Below are positions 8,114-12,227 of a DNA stretch of 12,227 bases, in pieces (position 1 is the stretch's first letter; every line of letters begins with the position of its first letter). The position numbers and the translations under genes were made by a program. The notes beneath the pieces are model-generated. The model was not told the origin of the DNA. It saw nothing but the letters and a program-made list of their open reading frames with translations, and did no database searches. The DNA comes from Flavobacteriales bacterium UBA972 (lineage in GTDB: Bacteria; Bacteroidota; Bacteroidia; Flavobacteriales; Schleiferiaceae), in assembly GCA_002292855.1 (NCBI GenBank), contig DBBY01000019.1, forward strand, positions 1-12,227, written 5' to 3'.

Positions 8114-8536
8114 TTAGGCCCCTAAACGCTCCACAGAAACGCTAACCTTTTGCTCAACGTCGGGATGCAGGCTGCGCGACACGGGGCAGGTGGATGCGAT
8201 TCGACGCAAGCCTTCGATTTGCCGCTCTGTCGCATCCTGCGGGAGGGTTACCACTAAATCCACTTCAATGCAGGCAATGCGTCTTGGGTCGCTGGCCATG
8301 TGCTTGATGGTAGATGCTTCTGCGGCTACAATGGCGAAATCCTTAGTCGCCGCATAAATTCCCATGGTGGTAATGATGCAGGTCGTCAGGCTCAGGGCAC
8401 AGAGGTCGGTGGGGGAGAATGCAGAACCCTTACCCATGTTGTCGGTGGGAGCATCGGTCATAATGCGCGTGCCGGATTGCTCGTGAAGGTTCTCGCAGCG
8501 CATGCTGCCCAAATAAGTGCTTATAAACTTTGCCAT
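8114..8536 (-). CDS. OsmC/Ohr-family peroxide-reducing protein
   Basis: The 140-residue product matches the usual OsmC-family length and fold. It has the conserved segment FSPTDLCALSLTTC, with the probable peroxidatic Cys53, and STCPVS, with the resolving Cys117. Family members are cytoplasmic dimers that reduce organic hydroperoxides by a Cys pair. The family also includes YhfA-like proteins of uncertain role, and this sequence is nearer those than classical Ohr. The ATG lies five bases after the acr3 stop, so it is the last gene of the ars transcription unit. That position suggests help against the oxidative stress that accompanies arsenic, which is inference. No strong terminator follows it. 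Confidence 0.88.
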   Translation of the reverse strand: MAKFISTYLGSMRCENLHEQSGTRIMTDAPTDNMGKGSAFSPTDLCALSLTTCIITTMGIYAATKDFAIVAAEASTIKHMASDPRRIACIEVDLVVTLPQDATERQIEGLRRIASTCPVSRSLHPDVEQKVSVSVERLGA

Positions 8537-8541
8537 AGCCC

Positions 8542-9555
8542 CTAAGCTACGAAGCGCTTTTTGGCCCGCAGGGCTACCTGCACCAAAATAATTAAGGCGG
8601 GTACCTCGATGAGCGGACCAATAACCCCGGCAAAGGCTTCGCCCGAACCAAGCCCAAAAGAGGCAATAGCCACGGCGATGGCCAATTCAAAATTGTTCCC
8701 TGCCGAAGTAAATGAGAGGGCTGCCGTGGTTGGATAGTCCGCACCTTGGCGTTTTGCCAGCCAAAAAGTAAAGAAAAACATGCCTAGAAAGTAGATCAAA
8801 AGCGGGAGGGCCAGGCGAAGAACGTCCATAGGGAGGGCCAGTACCTGATCGCCTTTGAGCGAGAACATGAGAACAATCGTAGCAAGCAGGGCAATCAAGG
8901 TGATCGGCGAGATGCGCGGGGCAAGAACCTCCGCAAACCACTTCTCACTTCGCAAGCGGATGCTGAACCAGCGCAAGGCCTGGCCGAGCGCAAAGGGAAG
9001 GCCCAAATAAAGAAGAACGCTTTGGGCCACAAGCATGGCGTCAATCGACAGGGACTGCTCGGCCATTCCTACCCAGGGCGGAACCACATTGAGAAAAAAG
9101 GCAGCGTAGGCCGCATAAAAAAACATTTGAAACAGGCTGTTGAGACCGACCAAACCCGCCGCATAGTCGCGGTCTCCGCAGGCTAGGTCGTTCCAAACCA
9201 CAACCATGGCAATGCAGCGGGCGAGTCCGATGAGAATGAGTCCGTTAAAGTAGGCCGGCTGGTCGCGCACAAAAATCCAAGCCAAGGCAAACATAAAAAT
9301 CGGCCCGACGACCCAATTGAGCAGCAAGGAGGTGGCCAGCAGTCGCGTATTGTTAAAAACGCGCGGGAGCTGGCTCAAATTCACCTTGGCCAAGGGGGGC
9401 ATCATCATGGCAATCAGGCCAATGGCTATGCCGGGGTGAATGCTGCCGGGTTGACCGTCGAGCAGGGTCTCGATGCTGGTGAAGGCGCCCAAGGCGACAC
9501 CCAGGGCCATTGCGGCAAAGATCCAAAGAGTTAGGTACTTATCTAAAAATTTCAC
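8542..9555 (-). CDS. acr3: Acr3-family arsenite efflux permease
   Basis: A 337-residue inner-membrane protein with about ten hydrophobic segments, the normal size for bacterial Acr3 of the BART superfamily. Diagnostic stretches are MMMPPLAKV (50-58), GLARCIAMVVVWNDLACGD (110-128) containing Cys114, equivalent to the essential cysteine of characterised Acr3, and SAGNNFELAIAVA (284-296) with Glu290, followed by GPLIEVPALI. It expels As(III) thiolates or arsenite by proton exchange. Translation starts at GTG 9555, inside the TGA of the arsenate reductase gene (GTGA overlap). This start reproduces the family's usual MKFLDKYLTLW beginning. Function is assigned confidently from motifs and operon. 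Confidence 0.96.
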   Translation of the reverse strand: MKFLDKYLTLWIFAAMALGVALGAFTSIETLLDGQPGSIHPGIAIGLIAMMMPPLAKVNLSQLPRVFNNTRLLATSLLLNWVVGPIFMFALAWIFVRDQPAYFNGLILIGLARCIAMVVVWNDLACGDRDYAAGLVGLNSLFQMFFYAAYAAFFLNVVPPWVGMAEQSLSIDAMLVAQSVLLYLGLPFALGQALRWFSIRLRSEKWFAEVLAPRISPITLIALLATIVLMFSLKGDQVLALPMDVLRLALPLLIYFLGMFFFTFWLAKRQGADYPTTAALSFTSAGNNFELAIAVAIASFGLGSGEAFAGVIGPLIEVPALIILVQVALRAKKRFVA

Positions 9556-10094
9556 CGTGCGGAATTGGTTTGGTTAACAAGATCTTTCAGGTCGTCCTCG
9601 ATGGCTTTGGCTACCTGGAGGTAGGTCGCGGCGCACTCGGCGGTTCCGTCGGCCACCTTAGGGTCGGGGTAGCGCCATGGAATGCGCGCTACGGCGCCAA
9701 AAATCGCAGGGCAGGCCTCGTCTGCTTCGGCGCAGGTCATCATGGCAACAATGGGCAGGTCGCGCGGAATTTCTTCTAAGGTTTTGGAGTAGAGCAGGCG
9801 GTCTACCTCGTCTTTTTGGATGCGATAATGCCCATCCTGCTCGGGCGTAACGACCCATCCGGAATCTTCAAGCGCCCTTGCCGTAGAAGGATGGCAGCCG
9901 GTCCTCTCGGTCCCGCAGCTGCGCACGGTAATGGCAGGATTACCCCGCCAGAGCCAGGCCGCAGAGGCTTCGGCAAGCTGGCTTCGCCGAGAATTATGCG
10001 TGCACACAAAAAGGAGCTGGACTGGCCCTTTGGCCAATTCACGGCTCAGGACTTCAGCCGCTTCGCGGGTGTTTTTAGCCGGAATTAACAACAA
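9552..10094 (-). CDS. arsC: Arsenate reductase of the low-molecular-weight phosphatase type
   Basis: This 180-residue cytoplasmic enzyme reduces arsenate to arsenite. The phosphatase loop is CTHNSRRS, with nucleophile Cys31 and Arg37 (C-x5-R). MMTCAEADEACP supplies Cys121 and Cys128, matching the redox pair that shuttles electrons in thioredoxin-coupled ArsC. YPDP around 142-145 carries the likely general acid Asp144. A 25-residue extension precedes the loop. The only upstream start options are TTG codons at 10094 and 10091; TTG 10094 overlaps the arsR stop by ten bases. A TTG at residue 20 is an alternative, but would drop most of that extension. It is distinct from the glutaredoxin-coupled E. 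coli ArsC family despite the shared symbol. Confidence 0.9.
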   Translation of the reverse strand: MLLIPAKNTREAAEVLSRELAKGPVQLLFVCTHNSRRSQLAEASAAWLWRGNPAITVRSCGTERTGCHPSTARALEDSGWVVTPEQDGHYRIQKDEVDRLLYSKTLEEIPRDLPIVAMMTCAEADEACPAIFGAVARIPWRYPDPKVADGTAECAATYLQVAKAIEDDLKDLVNQTNSAR

Positions 10095-10405
10095 GTCGGT
10101 TCGGGTATTTGAAGCTGTGCAATGACCCTAGCAAGCGAGGTCAAGGCATTTGGAGCCAGGCAGTAGCAGGTTTTAGGCCCCTGGACGCTGCCCTGAATCA
10201 GCCCGGCGGCCTTGAGTTCGTTGAGGTGCTGGCTAACGGTAGCCTGCGAAAGCCCCGTAACTTCTACAAATTCGCCGCAGACGCATGCGGTCTGGGCAGC
10301 AAGGGCCTGAACTATAGCTAAGCGCGCGGGATGGCCTAAGGCCTTAAAGAGGTTTGCCAGAGCAAGGTGCTCGGCATTAAAGGATTCGGTGTGGCTGCTT
10401 CCCAT
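10085..10405 (-). CDS. arsR: ArsR/SmtB-family arsenite-responsive repressor
   Basis: From ATG 10405 the protein has 106 residues. The frame continues up to a TTG at 10429, but that codon lies in the operator palindrome, so the ATG is preferred. The winged helix is clear: LFKALGHPARLAIVQAL, then the recognition helix GLSQATVSQHLNELKAAGLI. The metal site is CVC at Cys41 and Cys43, as in the ELCVCDL site of classical ArsR. Two further Cys pairs exist: CYC at 80 and 82 in the wing region, and CC at 105-106, the last two residues. ArsR represses until As(III) or Sb(III) binds thiols. Its stop overlaps the arsenate reductase start, so repressor and resistance genes share one message. Confidence 0.95.
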   Translation of the reverse strand: MGSSHTESFNAEHLALANLFKALGHPARLAIVQALAAQTACVCGEFVEVTGLSQATVSQHLNELKAAGLIQGSVQGPKTCYCLAPNALTSLARVIAQLQIPEPTCC

Positions 10406-10408
10406 AAA

Positions 10409-10436
10409 CGTAGTATTGCAATATTGCAATATTACG
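10409..10436. promoter_or_regulatory. ArsR operator palindrome overlapping the selD stop codon
   Basis: The core ATTGCAATATTGCAAT (10415-10430) is a perfect 16-bp palindrome. Symmetry extends to 28 bp, CGTA...TACG, with a single mismatched pair (10413/10432). It resembles known ArsR/SmtB-type operators centred on a CAATATTG-like element. Its edge is three bases before the arsR ATG (10405), and its other edge covers the selD TAA (10432-10434). The site predicts autoregulation of arsR and of the genes behind it. Confidence 0.82.
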
Positions 10437-11475
10437 ATACTATCTTAAGTCTTGGTTGGTCCGCATCAAAATTTGCCATTTTACCAATGCATGCATGCTC
10501 CAAGCCCTCGTTTTTAAGAATAGCTACTGCGGCGTCCGCGTCTTCTGGGCCTACAAAAAGCAGGAGTCCGCCGCTTGTTTGGGGGTCGCAGAGCAGCGCC
10601 ATAGCAAAGCCATCCATTGGGCTGGATTCTGCCTGAACGGCCCTGTAGTTGGTCGTGGTCAGGTTGGGCAGGCAAAATTGCCCGTAGAGTTCGCGGAGTC
10701 TCGCGCTGTCGTAGGACGGGATTGCGCTTTGATCCAGTTCTGCGCTGAGGCCGCTGGCCTTGGCTACCTCCAGAAGGTGCCCGGCAAGCCCAAACCCCGT
10801 CACGTCGGTCATGCTATGCAGTCCGGGCAACTCCGCCAGCTTAGGCCCCACATCATTAAGCCGAAGCATGTTTTTGAGGGCCCAAGCTCGGTCGCTTTCG
10901 CTCGCCGTGCCCCGCTTGGTTGCCGTAGCAAGCATACCTAGGCCCAAGGGCTTGGTTATAAAGAGCAAGTCGCCCGCCTGGGCATTGGAATTCTTCTTCA
11001 GGGCAGGCTTATCGACCAAACCGCTCACGCTCAGACCAAAAAGGGGCTCGGGAATATCAATGCTATGCCCTCCAGCAAGGGGAATGCCCGCGGCCCTGCA
11101 GACGTCGCGAGCTCCTTCAATTACGCGCCCAGCCAGGGCAGCAGGGAGGCGTTCAATAGGCCAGGCCAGCAGGGCAAGGGCCGATATAGGCCGGCCGCCC
11201 ATGGCATAGACGTCGCTCAATGCATTGGTCGCGGCAATGCGTCCAAAGTCGTAGGGGTCGTCTACAATGGGGGTAAAAAAGTCAACCGTTTGAACCAGTC
11301 CGCGCCCGTCGCCAAGGTCAATTACCGCTGCGTCGTCAGAATGCTCGTGCCCCACCCAAAGCATGGGCCAAAAATCGTCGGCGCGGATGCCGCTTGCTCC
11401 CAAAATACCCTGCAGGGCCTCAGGGCCCAGTTTGCAGCCGCAGCCTGATCCAGGGTTAAATTCCGTCAGTTTCAT
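10432..11475 (-). CDS. selD: Selenide, water dikinase (selenophosphate synthase)
   Basis: SelD converts selenide and ATP to selenophosphate, AMP and phosphate in the cytoplasm. The 347-residue protein begins with the glycine/cysteine active-site loop GSGCGCKLGP: Cys12, Cys14 and Lys15 match Cys17, Cys19 and Lys20 of E. coli SelD. It is the cysteine form with no in-frame UGA. SDDAAV (46-51), QTVDFFTPIVDDP (62-74), NALSDVYAMGG (84-94), GGHSID (136-141) and DVTGFGLAGH (225-234) are the AIRS-family metal/ATP and core motifs. The ATG overlaps the mnmH stop (ATGA), so the donor maker and user are coupled. The stop lies inside the ars operator. Confidence 0.97.
   Translation of the reverse strand: MKLTEFNPGSGCGCKLGPEALQGILGASGIRADDFWPMLWVGHEHSDDAAVIDLGDGRGLVQTVDFFTPIVDDPYDFGRIAATNALSDVYAMGGRPISALALLAWPIERLPAALAGRVIEGARDVCRAAGIPLAGGHSIDIPEPLFGLSVSGLVDKPALKKNSNAQAGDLLFITKPLGLGMLATATKRGTASESDRAWALKNMLRLNDVGPKLAELPGLHSMTDVTGFGLAGHLLEVAKASGLSAELDQSAIPSYDSARLRELYGQFCLPNLTTTNYRAVQAESSPMDGFAMALLCDPQTSGGLLLFVGPEDADAAVAILKNEGLEHACIGKMANFDADQPRLKIVS
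10440..10469 (-). promoter_or_regulatory. Candidate ars promoter inside the 3' end of selD
   Basis: On the - strand a TTG (complement of 10467-10469) is spaced exactly 19 bases from TAAGATAG (complement of 10440-10447), a four-of-six match to TAnnTTTG. Initiation about seven bases further would fall at the palindrome edge, so a bound ArsR would block it. The match is imperfect and the promoter unproven. Confidence 0.3.
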
Positions 11476-12227
11476 AAACTTCGTATAATTAATTGTGCAA
11501 TTTCTTCGTCGCTTAGCCCGGCTCCGTTCACGGTTTCAATAACGCTGCCCTGCCGAAGGGCCAGGCTGTCGAGGTAGGTGCGGTCGTAGTAGTGCAGTGC
11601 TATTCGCGCCGCGTCGGCAAGGTTGCCTTGGTTCAGGAACTCAATGGCCGCTCGGGCGCTTTGGTCGCCAAGGCGCTTTGATATTTGGCGGAAGGTGTTG
11701 GTAAGTTCCTCGCTCGAAGCCTCACCATAGGCGGCAACGAGTCGGTCAATGCGTTCTTCAAGACTGCGCTCCAGAACTACAATTGGTGCGGACTTTTTAA
11801 GGTCAAAAAAACGCTGCTGCAGCCAAATGCGCCCGATGGACCGCGACTCGTCTTCGATCCAGATGCGCGGAATTCCCTCGAGTTCTGCCAATTTTAAGGC
11901 TCCATTGTTTTCAAACTGCTCGCTGCTTGGCTGGGGAAGCTCTCCAATTTGCCCAAAGGCCGAGCCCTTGTGGCTGGCCAAACCCTCGAGGTCCAGCACG
12001 GCCGCGCCTTGAGCCATCATGGCCCTAAGTACCTCGGTCTTTCCCGTACCGGTTAGCCCCGCCAAAACCACATAGGGCCTTGGGCTTGCCCATGACTCCA
12101 GCACCGCATGCCGGTAGGATTTATAGCCCCCGGGCCACTGCAGAACCTCATAGCCTGCCGTGCGCAGCAACCACGAAACGGATCCGCTTCGCTGCCCGCC
12201 CCGCCAGCAGTAAACCTCCACCGGGCT
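11472..12227 (-). CDS. mnmH: tRNA 2-selenouridine synthase, N-terminus cut by window edge
   Basis: MnmH (SelU, YbbB) uses selenophosphate to change 2-thiouridine at tRNA position 34 to 2-selenouridine, via a geranylated intermediate. About 251 C-terminal residues are present. The window starts just before the rhodanese active-site loop YCWRGGQRS, whose Cys is catalytic. GGYKSYR closes the rhodanese part, and the Walker A loop GLTGTGKT follows about 48 residues after the Cys, opening the P-loop domain. The frame continues past GTG 12221 to the edge without a stop. About 90 N-terminal residues of the rhodanese domain are missing relative to family length, so the GTG is not the start. selD overlaps directly downstream. 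Confidence 0.96.
   Translation of the reverse strand, partial: SPVEVYCWRGGQRSGSVSWLLRTAGYEVLQWPGGYKSYRHAVLESWASPRPYVVLAGLTGTGKTEVLRAMMAQGAAVLDLEGLASHKGSAFGQIGELPQPSSEQFENNGALKLAELEGIPRIWIEDESRSIGRIWLQQRFFDLKKSAPIVVLERSLEERIDRLVAAYGEASSEELTNTFRQISKRLGDQSARAAIEFLNQGNLADAARIALHYYDRTYLDSLALRQGSVIETVNGAGLSDEEIAQLIIRSL

Noticed and set aside
8112..8127. GTTTAGGCCCCTAAAC hairpin at the osmC stop codon as a terminator
   Set aside because: The stem is only 6-7 bp and largely A/T, and no U tract follows directly; the T-rich run comes about 14 bases later. Too weak to call.
10406..10429. Longer arsR protein starting at TTG 10429
   Set aside because: The extra eight codons are the operator palindrome itself, and an ATG at 10405 gives the usual ArsR length.
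10485..10496. ATGCATGCATGC short repeat as a regulatory site
   Set aside because: It encodes part of the conserved SelD C-terminus (EHACIG region) and is explained by codon content.
11472..12221. A complete 249-residue mnmH starting at GTG 12221
   Set aside because: The frame stays open to the window edge and the rhodanese domain would lack its first half, so the gene is cut by the window.

Overview
The window looks like a chromosomal segment of a member of the Bacteroidota, probably a moderately GC-rich, Flavobacteriales-like lineage. The main evidence is a 2.1-thousand-residue secreted protein ending in a type A sorting domain of the type IX secretion system (T9SS), which is confined to this phylum. 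Supporting signs are the weak or absent Shine-Dalgarno sequences and promoter-like TTG/TAnnTTTG spacing upstream of two genes. Species cannot be named from the sequence alone.

Layout. (1) Positions 2-1491, + strand: the 3' end of an unrecognised gene, coupled by an ATGA overlap to a fold-type III PLP enzyme resembling diaminopimelate/carboxynorspermidine decarboxylases. (2) Positions 1561-1590: a perfect 13-bp-stem hairpin with A and T tracts on both sides, which can terminate the two convergent transcription units. (3) Positions 1610-8005, - strand: the giant T9SS protein, made of adhesion-type modules arranged as an internal duplication (two copies of an uncharacterised N-terminal module, two beta-helix blocks, two Fn3-like domains, Ig/PKD-like domains and the sorting domain). 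(4) Positions 8114-12227, - strand: six tightly packed genes read in the order mnmH/selU (cut by the window edge), selD, arsR, arsenate reductase, acr3 and an OsmC-family gene. Neighbouring genes overlap by 4-10 bases or are separated by at most 26.

How they work together. SelD makes selenophosphate and MnmH uses it to put selenium into tRNA wobble 2-thiouridine, so this pair forms a self-sufficient selenouridine unit; no selA, selB or tRNA-Sec is seen here. The ars genes form a detoxification path: arsenate is reduced to arsenite by an LMW-phosphatase-like reductase, arsenite leaves through Acr3, and ArsR senses arsenite. A near-perfect 28-bp palindrome, typical of an ArsR operator, lies directly before the arsR ATG and runs over the selD stop codon. 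The ars genes can therefore be switched separately from the selenium genes, although all are collinear. OsmC, a thiol peroxidase-like protein, closes the cluster.

I see no RNA genes, insertion sequences, CRISPR arrays or attachment sites. No clearly novel system is proven. The most interesting points are the selenium-arsenic junction with its operator embedded at the selD stop, the three Cys pairs of ArsR, and the internally duplicated giant surface protein.
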